Part shown: in pieces, positions 32,561 to 40,068 of the stretch
Position numbering within the stretch: position 1 is the stretch's first letter
How the letters are laid out: the number at the start of each line of letters is the position of its first letter
NCBI RefSeq assembly: GCF_000022025.1
Contig: NC_011886.1
Span: 3,637,209 to 3,701,208, forward strand
Source of the DNA: Pseudarthrobacter chlorophenolicus A6
GTDB lineage: Bacteria; Actinomycetota; Actinomycetes; Actinomycetales; Micrococcaceae
Direction of reading: 5' to 3'
Length of the DNA stretch: 64,000 nt
The notes under the pieces: model-generated
Seen by the model: only the letters and a program-made list of their open reading frames with translations
Databases searched by the model: none
Told to the model about the DNA's origin: nothing
Position numbers and translations under genes: made by a program

Positions 32561-33963
32561 GCCGGCACCGCCGCGTCAGCATCGATGGTGGCGTTCGACG
32601 ACGGGACGTCGCCCGGGTCTGCGCCGTGCCGGCGCATGCCCTGCTGGATGTCCAGGGCAGAGACGTCGCGGACCAGCACGTTGTTCTCCACGGCAAGCCC
32701 GGCGGCGACGCCGACGGCCTGGCCCATGGCCATGCAGGGCGGAATCTCGCGGGACATCTTCTGCGCCTCCGGGGTGGCGGAATAGTGGCGTCCGGCGACG
32801 AGGAGCTGGTCCACTTCCTTGGGCAGCAGCGAGCGGTATGGGTAGTAGTAGTCGCGGCCGCGCGCCACGGTGTCGGCGAAGTGCCGGCGCTGGGTGACGT
32901 CGTCCTTGGTCATCACGTATTCGCCCTGCAGCAGGCGGGTCTGCCGGACGCCCATCTGGGAGGCGACGTCCAGCATGTAGCAGTTCTCGAAACCGGGCAG
33001 GTGGGCGCGGACGTAGTCCACCGCCTCGGAGATCCGGTCCCGGGCGGCGAACTCGGCGGCGGTCATGTCCGCCGGGTCCGTGCCGTCGAACCCGGACATG
33101 TGCGGGGCATTGCACCAGACCACGCCGTCGATGGGGGTCTTGAGCCACCACAGCTCCCAGGCGCCGCCGAGGAGGCGCTTGATCTTGCGGTTGATGGCGC
33201 GGGCTTCCTTGGGGTTGGCCTGCTCGAACGCTTCGGCGGCCCGGGTGTCCACGTTGCCCAGGCGGAAGACGAGCGTGGTGATGTAGTTGTCCTTGGCGTA
33301 GCTGGCCCCGGCACGGGAGGCGACGTCGATGTCGCCCGTGGTGTCGATGACCACGTCCGCCATAAAGGCCTGCGGGCCCATCTTGGTTTCGGTGATGACG
33401 CCCTTGATCACGCCGTTGTCCACGATGGGGCGGGAAAACCAGGAGTGCAGGCGGAGGTCCACGCCGGCTTCGCGGACCAGGTCGTTGGAGACCCGCTTCC
33501 AGCCGTCGGGGTCGAAGGCTGCGGCGTAGCAGATGGGCTTGGGGTTGGTGTGGGAGTGGAAGTCGAAGGTGCCGTAGCGGCCCCACTTGTTCCAGAGTTC
33601 CTGGGAGGTCTTGCGGTCATCGGCGGGCGGCACGATGGCCAACCCGAGCTTCTGCAGCCGCTCCACGTATTCGGAGACAATGCCGGTGACGGTGATTTCC
33701 TGGCCGTTGATCATGTCGTCCAGCACCAGCACCATGCCGCCGGAGGCGAGGCCGCCCAGGGATGAGTAGCGTTCCAGCAGGGTGACCTTGGCGCCGGACC
33801 GTGCGGCCGTGACTGCGGCGGCAACGCCTGCAGGGCCGCCGCCCACCACCAGCACGTTGGAGCGGGAGATGACGGGAGCGGTGAGGTCCGCCGTGGTGGT
33901 GGCGAGTTCCAGGGAGCCGGTGAAGCCGTTTTCGGGCGCGGCAAAGCTGGGTGTGGTGTTCAT
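32557..33963 (-). CDS. FAD-dependent oxidoreductase (FAD_oxidored family)
   Basis: 468-aa flavoprotein. The N-terminal dinucleotide motif VVGGGPAGVAAAVTAARSGAKVTLLER (residues 40-66) and the FAD-contacting GGLASGGMVLVLDD, VVIDTTGDIDVASRAG and C-terminal RSLLPKEVDQLLVAGRHYSATPEAQKMSREIPPCMAMGQAVGVAAGLAV match the PF12831-type family, often fused or adjacent to uptake genes. These enzymes oxidise or reduce small carboxylates or Fe-S linked substrates; the reaction here is not assignable. It is coupled to the CoA-transferase and separated by 11 nt from the transporter. Confidence 0.83.
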   Translation of the reverse strand: MNTTPSFAAPENGFTGSLELATTTADLTAPVISRSNVLVVGGGPAGVAAAVTAARSGAKVTLLERYSSLGGLASGGMVLVLDDMINGQEITVTGIVSEYVERLQKLGLAIVPPADDRKTSQELWNKWGRYGTFDFHSHTNPKPICYAAAFDPDGWKRVSNDLVREAGVDLRLHSWFSRPIVDNGVIKGVITETKMGPQAFMADVVIDTTGDIDVASRAGASYAKDNYITTLVFRLGNVDTRAAEAFEQANPKEARAINRKIKRLLGGAWELWWLKTPIDGVVWCNAPHMSGFDGTDPADMTAAEFAARDRISEAVDYVRAHLPGFENCYMLDVASQMGVRQTRLLQGEYVMTKDDVTQRRHFADTVARGRDYYYPYRSLLPKEVDQLLVAGRHYSATPEAQKMSREIPPCMAMGQAVGVAAGLAVENNVLVRDVSALDIQQGMRRHGADPGDVPSSNATIDADAAVPA

Positions 33964-33974
33964 GGGAGGGTTCC

Positions 33975-35306
33975 TTACTTGCCGACGAAGATGCCGTTGG
34001 AGCGGCGTGCGGCGATGTAGAAGACGATGCTGAGGATGGACAGGACGGCCACGTAGACCGGGAAGATCCAGGTGAGGTTCAGGGACTGGAACCAGACCAG
34101 CAGGTAGGAGGCGGTGCCGCCGAAGAGGGCGACGCCGATGCCGTAACCCAGGGCCACGCCGGTTCCGCGGATGTTCTTGGGCATCAGCGAGGAGCTGACC
34201 ACGTTGTAGAGGGTCATGTTGAGCACCAGGACCACGGATCCGCCGAGCAGGACCGCCGCGAAGCCGCCGATGCCGGGCTGCACGTAGAGCAGCATGAGGA
34301 ACACTGACGGGATGGCCAGGATGCGGGTCACCAGGAACCAGCGGGACATGGCCTTGCCGTCGGCGAGCTTGCCGATGATCCAGGAGCCGGCCACCAGGAT
34401 GACGCCGAGGACGGTGGTGAGGGCGAAGACGGCGGTGGGGTCTTCCTTGAAGCCGCTGCGGGCTGCGCTGGGCAGGCCCACGTTCCAGGCGTAGTTGTAG
34501 GCCTGGGCTGCGCCCACCACGAAAATGATGGCGAGGACGGAGAGCCAGTGCTTGCGGACGCCGGACCAGACAGCGCGGGGCGTGTTGGTGGCCATTTCCT
34601 CTTCTTTGAGGGTTTCCGGCAGGGAACGGCGCAAGTACAGGACCACGAAGCCGAAGAGGGCGCCGAGGATGAACGGAACGCGCCAGCCCCACTCCCCCAT
34701 GGCCGCTCCGCCGATCACCAGGCTGCAGAGGAAGCTGACCAGCGAGGCCAGCAGGATGCCGATGTTGACGTAGAAGGACATGATGCCGGCCACGTAGCCT
34801 TCGCGGCCCTTGGGCGCCAGTTCCACGGCGTGGGACGTGGAGAGCGGGGCTTCGATGCCGGTGGAGATGCCCTGGAGGACGCGGCAGACCAGCAGGATGA
34901 TGCCGGCAAGCGGGCCGATGGTGGCGTAGCTGGGCGTGACGGCGATGATCAGGGTGGTGCCGGCCATCAGCATGATGGACAGCAGCATCACCCGGCGCCT
35001 GCCGATTCGGTCTGCCAGGGTGCCCAGGAGGATGCCTCCGAGGGGGCGGAAGGCGAACCCGACGGCGAACACGGCCAAGGCGTTCAGCGTTGCGGACAGC
35101 GGGTCCGTGTTGGGGAAGAAGTTGGGTCCGATGAAGGCGGACAGGAGGCCGAAGACCATCCAGTCGTACCATTCAAGGGCGTTGCCCAGGCCAAGGCCCA
35201 GCAGGCCTTTGCGGACCTCAGGGGTGAACTTTTCGTTTTTTTGGGGGGTTGAAGCGGTGGTTCGGGGGGACGGGACGGCATTGTCCGTGGTTTGGGTGTC
35301 AAGCAT
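33975..35306 (-). CDS. MHS-type MFS transporter, first gene of the catabolic operon
   Basis: 443-aa transporter with about 12 helices in the metabolite:H+ symporter group: GLGNALEWYDWMVFGLLSAFIGPNFFP in helix 1, RPLGGILLGTLADRIGRRRVMLLSI, VCRVLQGISTGIEAPLSTSHAVELAPKGREGYVAG and LMPKNIRGTGVALGYGIGVALFGGTASY. Its relatives import carboxylates, shikimate or osmolytes. The operon it leads would convert a carboxylic acid by CoA activation. ATG 35306 has TAAGGAAA upstream; the longer frame lacks homology. Confidence 0.85.
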   Translation of the reverse strand: MLDTQTTDNAVPSPRTTASTPQKNEKFTPEVRKGLLGLGLGNALEWYDWMVFGLLSAFIGPNFFPNTDPLSATLNALAVFAVGFAFRPLGGILLGTLADRIGRRRVMLLSIMLMAGTTLIIAVTPSYATIGPLAGIILLVCRVLQGISTGIEAPLSTSHAVELAPKGREGYVAGIMSFYVNIGILLASLVSFLCSLVIGGAAMGEWGWRVPFILGALFGFVVLYLRRSLPETLKEEEMATNTPRAVWSGVRKHWLSVLAIIFVVGAAQAYNYAWNVGLPSAARSGFKEDPTAVFALTTVLGVILVAGSWIIGKLADGKAMSRWFLVTRILAIPSVFLMLLYVQPGIGGFAAVLLGGSVVLVLNMTLYNVVSSSLMPKNIRGTGVALGYGIGVALFGGTASYLLVWFQSLNLTWIFPVYVAVLSILSIVFYIAARRSNGIFVGK

Positions 35307-35315
35307 GGGATTTTC

Positions 35316-35343
35316 CTTACGCTTGCGCCCCGGAGGGCGTAAG
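35316..35343. promoter_or_regulatory. Inverted repeat upstream of the catabolic transporter gene
   Basis: CTTACGC (35316-35322) and GCGTAAG (35337-35343) are perfect 7-bp arms with a 14-bp spacer. It lies directly upstream of the RBS, so it could be an operator or an mRNA hairpin covering the ribosome site. Confidence 0.4.
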
Positions 35344-35470
35344 AGGGTATGACGCAGGAACGCCTGTTGGAGGAGGCGCCTGATGCGAAAGTGGCAAGGA
35401 GTGTCAGCGGCCACGGAGACGTGTCCGGACGGTTAGGGGTCAGCGCCGGCGCCGGTTACGGCCGGCAGGC

Positions 35471-36076
35471 CTACAACGCGTGGGGAGCGTTGACCCAGAT
35501 GGCTACGCATACCTCTTCGTAGCTGTTCTTGTACCAGTGGGGAATTTCCGAAGAGTAGGTGATCGAGTCGCCCTCTTCGAGGCTGTAGCAGACGCCGTCA
35601 AGGTAGACGTCCTTCCGGCCCGAAATGATGTAGCAGAACTCTTCGCCGCTGTGGGTGAAGGGTGTTGCGCTGGTGTCGTGCCCTGGGGGCGTGCTGATCC
35701 ATTGCGCTTCGATGGTGCCATCGCGGTCCGGGGTCAGCAGCTCATGAATTGCTTCGCCGACGGACTCGCGGGTGACGTTTTGGAGGTTGCGCCGCGCGGA
35801 TCTCCGGACCACCGGGGACCTGGACTGGTCCTGGCCGATGAAGAACCGTCCCACGGGGATGTCCAGTCCGTGGGCCAGCTGCGCGAGGGTTGTGAAGGAC
35901 GGGTTGGCCATTCCGCGTTCGATCTGGCTGACGATCGCCTGGCTGAGTCCGGTGATTTCCGAGAGCCGGGCCAGGGTCATGCCCCGGTCCTTTCGCATGG
36001 ACCGCACCTTGTTGCCGACTGTGGCCAGCAGTTCGCTGGTGGCCGGCGGGGCGGTGGTGCTAGTCTCGGTGGTCAT
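35471..36076 (-). CDS. XRE-cupin transcriptional regulator of the catabolic operon
   Basis: 201-aa regulator with an N-terminal HTH_XRE (residues 22-80, VGNKVRSMRKDRGMTLARLSEITGLSQAIVSQIERGMANPSFTTLAQLAHGLDIP) and a C-terminal cupin (residues 105-195) with motif-1-like FTHSGEEFCYIISG and a conserved His in IPHWYKN, which may bind a metal or ligand. Such regulators repress or activate catabolic genes on binding a small acid. It lies 164 nt upstream of the transporter on the same strand and has a strong promoter with two direct repeats at 36110-36167, suggesting autorepression. ATG 36076 is chosen by context. Confidence 0.87.
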   Translation of the reverse strand: MTTETSTTAPPATSELLATVGNKVRSMRKDRGMTLARLSEITGLSQAIVSQIERGMANPSFTTLAQLAHGLDIPVGRFFIGQDQSRSPVVRRSARRNLQNVTRESVGEAIHELLTPDRDGTIEAQWISTPPGHDTSATPFTHSGEEFCYIISGRKDVYLDGVCYSLEEGDSITYSSEIPHWYKNSYEEVCVAIWVNAPHAL

Positions 36077-36109
36077 CGTTTGTCTTTCACTGGGTGATGC
36101 TACTCACAT

Positions 36110-36167
36110 AACTATAGTGAAGATTTCGGGCCAGTCAACGGATTTTCCTAACTATATTGAAGATTCG
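36110..36167 (-). promoter_or_regulatory. Promoter of the XRE-cupin gene with duplicated operator
   Basis: On the minus strand TTGACT (36138-36133) and TATAGT (36116-36111) are 16 bp apart, close to consensus. A repeated element is present at 36110-36128 and 36150-36167 (common core AACTATAkTGAAGAtTCG on the plus strand), 40 bp apart. One copy covers the -10 box and the other lies just upstream of the -35. Same-face spacing suggests two regulator dimers, and probably autorepression. Confidence 0.7.
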
Positions 36168-36263
36168 CTCTCCAGTGCCTTACGAGGATCCCCGGGCTGA
36201 ATCCCCCCGCGCCGGGCCAAAAGATACCTGTAAAACTCCCTGACCAGGGCGCATACTGTCGCC

Positions 36264-36725
36264 ATGAGCGACGCCACGCGGAAACCGGACCGGATCCTGT
36301 TCGTGCTGATCGGCGTCGTCGGACTGCTGGTGGTGGTTGCGCTGGCGGTGGTCTTCACACGCGGCGAGCCCGCTGCACTGGACGAGGCCAGCCCCGCCGG
36401 GGTGGTCCAGCGGTACAGCAAGGCCGTGATCGACGGCGACAACGCCACCGCGGATTCCTACCTCACCGATGCCGCCCGGAGCAGATGCCGGGGAGGCTAT
36501 CCGGGTGAGCCCCGCCCGGCGCGCGTCGTTCTGGTCTCGACGTCGGAGCGCACCGATTCAGCCACGGTGCGGGTTTCGATCGTCCAGCAGTCCCAGGGCG
36601 GACCGTTTGGCCCGTCCGAGTACGAAATGGAGGACGCGTTCTCGCTCCTGAAAGTCAACGGCACCTGGAAGATCGACCAGCCGCCGTACATCCTGACGGC
36701 CTGCTCAGTGGTTCCGGCTAAATAA
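36264..36725 (+). CDS. Single-pass membrane-anchored protein, NTF2/DUF4878-like
   Basis: 153-aa protein with one N-terminal transmembrane helix (ILFVLIGVVGLLVVVALAVVF, residues 11-31) and an extracytoplasmic NTF2-like domain of about 100 residues (ASPAGVVQRYSKAVIDGDNATADSYLTDAARSRC; VNGTWKIDQPPYIL). The fold matches the DUF4878-like membrane proteins that are often near membrane enzymes. The stop overlaps the next start (TAATG), so it is co-translated with the DUF5671 membrane protein. No enzymatic residue can be named. Confidence 0.7.
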   Translation: MSDATRKPDRILFVLIGVVGLLVVVALAVVFTRGEPAALDEASPAGVVQRYSKAVIDGDNATADSYLTDAARSRCRGGYPGEPRPARVVLVSTSERTDSATVRVSIVQQSQGGPFGPSEYEMEDAFSLLKVNGTWKIDQPPYILTACSVVPAK

Positions 36726-38458
36726 TGACCACGCCGGCAGCTGTCACCACCCACGCCCCCGCCGGCGGCCTGGCCACCCTCCGCCGCCTGATCCTCTATG
36801 TGCTGCTCTTCGCCCTGGTGGTGATTGCGGCGTCGGGCGTGAGCGGCCTGCTCGAACGGCTCTTCCGTGCGTCTTCCGTGCTGGTCACCGGCGATCCTGC
36901 CAGCCTGGCACTGCCCCTGGCCTTCACCCTGATCGGCGGTCCGCTGGCCCTGCTGCTGTGGTGGTTTGCCTGGCGGCGCCTCGACGACCCGGTGGAACGC
37001 ACCGCCGCCGGGTGGGGACTGTACCTGTCCGGGATGTACGCCGTTTCGCTCATCATCGCCACCACGTCGCTGCTGAACCTGGCAACGGCATTCATCGACA
37101 CGCAGGAAAGCCAGTGGCAGTCCCCGCTCGCCAACGGTTTGGTGTGGGCGGCTATCTGGCTCTGGCACCGGTGGATGTGGAAGCACCCCGCGAAGCCATC
37201 GACGCACCTGGAGGACGTCAGGACACTCCTCGGCTCCGTTTTCGGCCTGCTGCTGGGCGCCGGCGCGGCGGTCGCCGCCCTCAGCGGGCTGTTGGACGTA
37301 GCCATTCGCGGCTTCCCACTCAGTGCAGCGGTTGAGCCGTGGTGGTATGCCCCGGTCCGTTCGCTGGTGTGGGCGGCCGGGGGCACCCTGGTGTGGTGGT
37401 GGCACTGGTTCAGGGAAGGCGGCCGGCATTTCCGGACCACACTGGCGGATGTGGCCATGATCGCCGTAGGCATCTTCGTTGCGGGCATCGCGGCCCTCGG
37501 CGGGGTGGGCGTGGCGGTGTTCGTGCTGTTGCGGCTCGCGTTTGACCGCAGCGATCCGGTGAACCTGCTGTTGGAGCCGCTGGCGCCGGCAATCTCGGCC
37601 GCGGCCATCGGCGCTGTGGTGTGGCGCTACCACCGGGCGGTGGCGGTCACCCGGTCCACCGAAACCAGGCGCGCCAGCCTCCTGGTGACCTCGGCGGTTG
37701 CGCTGGCCGCGGCAGCTTCCGGCGTGGGTGTGGTGGTGAATGCCTTGCTGGCGGCCGCCGTCTCACCGCTGGCCGGCGGCGCCGCGCGCACCCTGCTGCT
37801 GGGCGGCATCAGCTCCCTGATGGTGGGCGGACCGGTGTGGTGGCTGGCGTGGAAGCCACGGCACCAGCCCCGGACAGCAGGCGAAATACCACCTGGCCGG
37901 CGCATTTACCTGGTGGCATTCTTCGGCGTCAGCGCGGTGGTGGCCCTGATAACGCTGCTGGTGACGGGCTACCGGGTGTTCCAGTACCTGCTGGGCGACG
38001 TCTCCGGCGGAAGCCTCCTGGACAGGATTCGGGCACCGCTGGGCCTGCTGGTGGCGGCTGGCCTGGTGGCCGGCTACCACTTCGCGTTATGGCGGCACGA
38101 CCGGACGCTGCTGGCTGCCGCGGCGCCCGCCCGACGCCGGGTGGCAGACCAGGTCACGCTGGTCAGCGGCTATCCCTCGGGCACCCTTGACGTCCGCCCC
38201 CTGGCGCGGGGCATCTCTGACGCCACGGGAGGTGCCAAGGTGACCGCCTGGCTGAGGGCGGACGACGGCGGCGCGGAACTGCCGCCGTCGGCCGACCCTG
38301 CGCCGGGGTCACCGGCTGCCCCGCCCGACGACCTCATCCAGCAGGTGACGGCGGCACTGGCCGACGTGACCGCGCCGCACATCCTGGTCATCGTGGGTCC
38401 GGGCAACCGCCTGCACGTGGTCCCGCTGGCCCCGCCGCCGCCGGACAGTCAGGGCTGA
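36725..38458 (+). CDS. DUF5671 domain multi-pass membrane protein
   Basis: 577-aa integral membrane protein with about 12 hydrophobic helices arranged as repeats. Recurrent LRRLILYVLLFALVVIAASGVSGLLERLF, RAPLGLLVAAGLVAGYHF and WWWHWFREGGRH segments are typical of DUF5671. A cytoplasmic or outer C-terminal tail of about 110 residues after the last helix (ARRRVADQVTLVSGYPSG to the end) is soluble and Pro/Asp-rich at its end. The function is unknown for the family. It is coupled to the small NTF2-like anchor protein and ends a two-gene operon that converges with the CDF gene. Confidence 0.72.
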   Translation: MTTPAAVTTHAPAGGLATLRRLILYVLLFALVVIAASGVSGLLERLFRASSVLVTGDPASLALPLAFTLIGGPLALLLWWFAWRRLDDPVERTAAGWGLYLSGMYAVSLIIATTSLLNLATAFIDTQESQWQSPLANGLVWAAIWLWHRWMWKHPAKPSTHLEDVRTLLGSVFGLLLGAGAAVAALSGLLDVAIRGFPLSAAVEPWWYAPVRSLVWAAGGTLVWWWHWFREGGRHFRTTLADVAMIAVGIFVAGIAALGGVGVAVFVLLRLAFDRSDPVNLLLEPLAPAISAAAIGAVVWRYHRAVAVTRSTETRRASLLVTSAVALAAAASGVGVVVNALLAAAVSPLAGGAARTLLLGGISSLMVGGPVWWLAWKPRHQPRTAGEIPPGRRIYLVAFFGVSAVVALITLLVTGYRVFQYLLGDVSGGSLLDRIRAPLGLLVAAGLVAGYHFALWRHDRTLLAAAAPARRRVADQVTLVSGYPSGTLDVRPLARGISDATGGAKVTAWLRADDGGAELPPSADPAPGSPAAPPDDLIQQVTAALADVTAPHILVIVGPGNRLHVVPLAPPPPDSQG

Positions 38459-38474
38459 CGTTTTCGGCGTGCGC

Positions 38475-39248
38475 CTACTTCTTGTTGCGGACCGTCAGTC
38501 CCAGGGAGAGCGGCTGCGGCTCCGGCTCCGGCGACGCGCACCCGGGGCAGCACGCGTCCGTGTCCTGCACGCTACTGGCGTTGTCACCGGCGTGGGGTAA
38601 CGCGTGCGACTCTGCGTGGGGCACCGCGCAGCAGACGTCCCCGCGCCAGGCGTTGAAGCCTTCGCGGACAGCGATGCCGGCGATCACGAGGGCTGCCGCA
38701 GCGTCTGCCCACCACCAGCCCAGCGTGCTGTTCAGGACCAGTCCCACCAGCAGCACCGCGGACAGGTAGGTGCAGAGGAGTGTCTGCTTGGAGTCGGCCA
38801 CGGCGGTCCGGGAGCCAAGCTCGCGCCCTGCCCGGCGCTGCGCCCATGAGAGTACCGGCATGATGGCCAGGCTCAGGGCGGCGATCACGATGCCGGGAGT
38901 GGAATGCTGGGCCTCTCCCCCGCCCGCCAGCGACCGGACGGCATCCACGGTGACGAAGGCGGCGAGTGCGAAGAAGGAGATGGCAATGATGCGCAGGGTG
39001 AGGTGCTCGCGCCGCTCCGGATCCTTGGCGGAGAACTGCCAGGACAGCGCCACGGCCGATGCGACCTCGATGACGGAATCCAGTCCGAACCCGATCAGTG
39101 CCGATGAATCGGCGACGCCGCCGGCCCAGAGCGCAACCACGGCTTCGATGACGTTGTAGGTGATGGTGGCGGCTGCGAAGAGGCGGATCCGGCGCGTCAG
39201 GATGGCCCGCCGATCGGACGGAAGGCGCGGGGCCAGGGTTCCGCTCAT
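38475..39248 (-). CDS. Cation diffusion facilitator-type transporter with Cys/His tail
   Basis: 257-aa transporter with about six helices; the CDF fold is visible in the Asp-containing SSALIGFGLDSVIEVASAVALSW block and the later VADSKQTLLCTYLSAVLLVGLVLN-LGWWWADAAAALVIAGIAVREG. It differs from standard CDF proteins in having a metal-binding-like C-terminal tail (CCAVPHAESHALPHAGD and DACCPGCASPEPE). ATG 39248 overlaps the ArsR stop by 4 nt. Export of a divalent or soft metal (Zn, Cd, Co or similar) is probable, with control by the upstream ArsR-type sensor. The exact metal is not readable. Confidence 0.8.
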   Translation of the reverse strand: MSGTLAPRLPSDRRAILTRRIRLFAAATITYNVIEAVVALWAGGVADSSALIGFGLDSVIEVASAVALSWQFSAKDPERREHLTLRIIAISFFALAAFVTVDAVRSLAGGGEAQHSTPGIVIAALSLAIMPVLSWAQRRAGRELGSRTAVADSKQTLLCTYLSAVLLVGLVLNSTLGWWWADAAAALVIAGIAVREGFNAWRGDVCCAVPHAESHALPHAGDNASSVQDTDACCPGCASPEPEPQPLSLGLTVRNKK

Positions 39249-39571
39249 GCCAGGCACTCGCCGTCGGGCGCGCAGCAGGCCGGGTCCACCGCGAGGACAA
39301 CGCCGAGGAGGTCCGTGATGGCGTGGCCCAGCCGGGCATCAGCGAGTTCGTAGCGTGTCCGGCGGCCGTCCGGGACCGACACCACCAGCCCGCAGCCGCG
39401 CAGGCAGGTGAGGTGGTTGGACATGCTCTGCCGGGACACCCCGATGGAGTCGGCCAGATCCGACGGATAGGACGGCGCTTGGGCGAGGGCCAGCAGGACC
39501 TGTGCCCTGGTGGGGTCTGAGACGGCATAGCCGAAGCGCGCCAGGACCGGGGCGTGGGTGAGGGTCTCCAT
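39245..39571 (-). CDS. ArsR/SmtB-family metal-sensing repressor
   Basis: 108-aa winged-HTH metal sensor. HTH in RAQVLLALAQAPSYPSDLADSIGVSRQSMSNHLTCLRGCGLVVSVPDGRRTRYELAD at residues 20-75; candidate ligands are Cys in HLTCLRGCG and the C-terminal CCAPDGEC. That combination resembles CmtR/CadC-type Cd/Pb sensing through Cys thiolates. Its own promoter carries a palindrome of the SmtB type at 39579-39613, so it represses itself and the coupled CDF gene until metal binds. ATG 39571 directly follows the predicted -10, so the mRNA is probably leaderless. Confidence 0.88.
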   Translation of the reverse strand: METLTHAPVLARFGYAVSDPTRAQVLLALAQAPSYPSDLADSIGVSRQSMSNHLTCLRGCGLVVSVPDGRRTRYELADARLGHAITDLLGVVLAVDPACCAPDGECLA

Positions 39572-39578
39572 GCCTTTG

Positions 39579-39613
39579 ACAGTACATCTGTGAATGTATT
39601 CATTCAAGGATGT
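39579..39613 (-). promoter_or_regulatory. ArsR/CDF promoter with embedded operator
   Basis: Minus-strand TTGAAT (39607-39602) and TACTGT (39584-39579) are 17 bp apart. The spacer holds a palindrome TGAATGTATTCATTCA (39591-39606), extended by outer ACATC/GATGT arms (39584-39613), which is an SmtB/ArsR-type operator. The ATG lies 7 nt after the -10, consistent with a leaderless transcript. Confidence 0.75.
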
Positions 39614-39659
39614 ATTACGGCCGGGTTGACGGCGCACGCGGCCCAGCCGGACCAGCGGC

Positions 39660-39908
39660 TCAGCTGGACGCGTCCCGCTCAATCTCCTCCGCGAGGTCGT
39701 CCACCTCTTCGGGCCGCGCATCGATACCGGCTTCCTCGAACCGTTCTTCGAGGACCGTGCTGACGTCGTCCTGGACGTGGCCCAGCTGGATGTCATGCCG
39801 CACGTCTTCGGCAATGGACTCGGGTGTCTGCTCCGGGGGCGTTCCTCCTACGATTTCGTCGCTGCCATCGAAGGGGTCGTCGGCGCCGCCGGTTCCGGAA
39901 TCAGTCAT
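39660..39908 (-). CDS. Small acidic protein, unknown function (82 aa)
   Basis: 82-aa strongly acidic protein, likely disordered at both ends, with a helical centre (EDVRHDIQLGHVQDDVSTVLEERFEEAGI). No family recognised. Its codon use fits neighbouring genes. It is transcribed divergently from the antiporter gene and downstream of nothing obvious. It is plausible as a real gene from composition and length, but without an RBS strong enough to settle the start. Confidence 0.5.
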   Translation of the reverse strand: MTDSGTGGADDPFDGSDEIVGGTPPEQTPESIAEDVRHDIQLGHVQDDVSTVLEERFEEAGIDARPEEVDDLAEEIERDASS

Positions 39909-40068
39909 AATCCATGGTTACCCGCCTGCCCACCGGAGTAAACGGTCCGGGGCGCCCTAGCGGGAAGCGCACCAAGGAAGCGGACGACGCCAGCCGCGTC
40001 CCGCCGTCGTGCGTGGGCCGTTCGCTGCTGTCCGTTCCCTTTGGCGGCGTTGCTGGGAGAATGACCCC

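Noticed and set aside
32557..35172. 871-aa minus-strand ORF
   Set aside because: Its second part is the FAD oxidoreductase; the extension upstream reads an alternate frame of the MFS gene (Arg/Pro-rich) and is an artefact of frame continuation, not a fusion.
40009..40068. N-terminal extension of the antiporter
   Set aside because: No RBS and no homology in the additional 20 residues; GGGAGA precedes ATG 40069.
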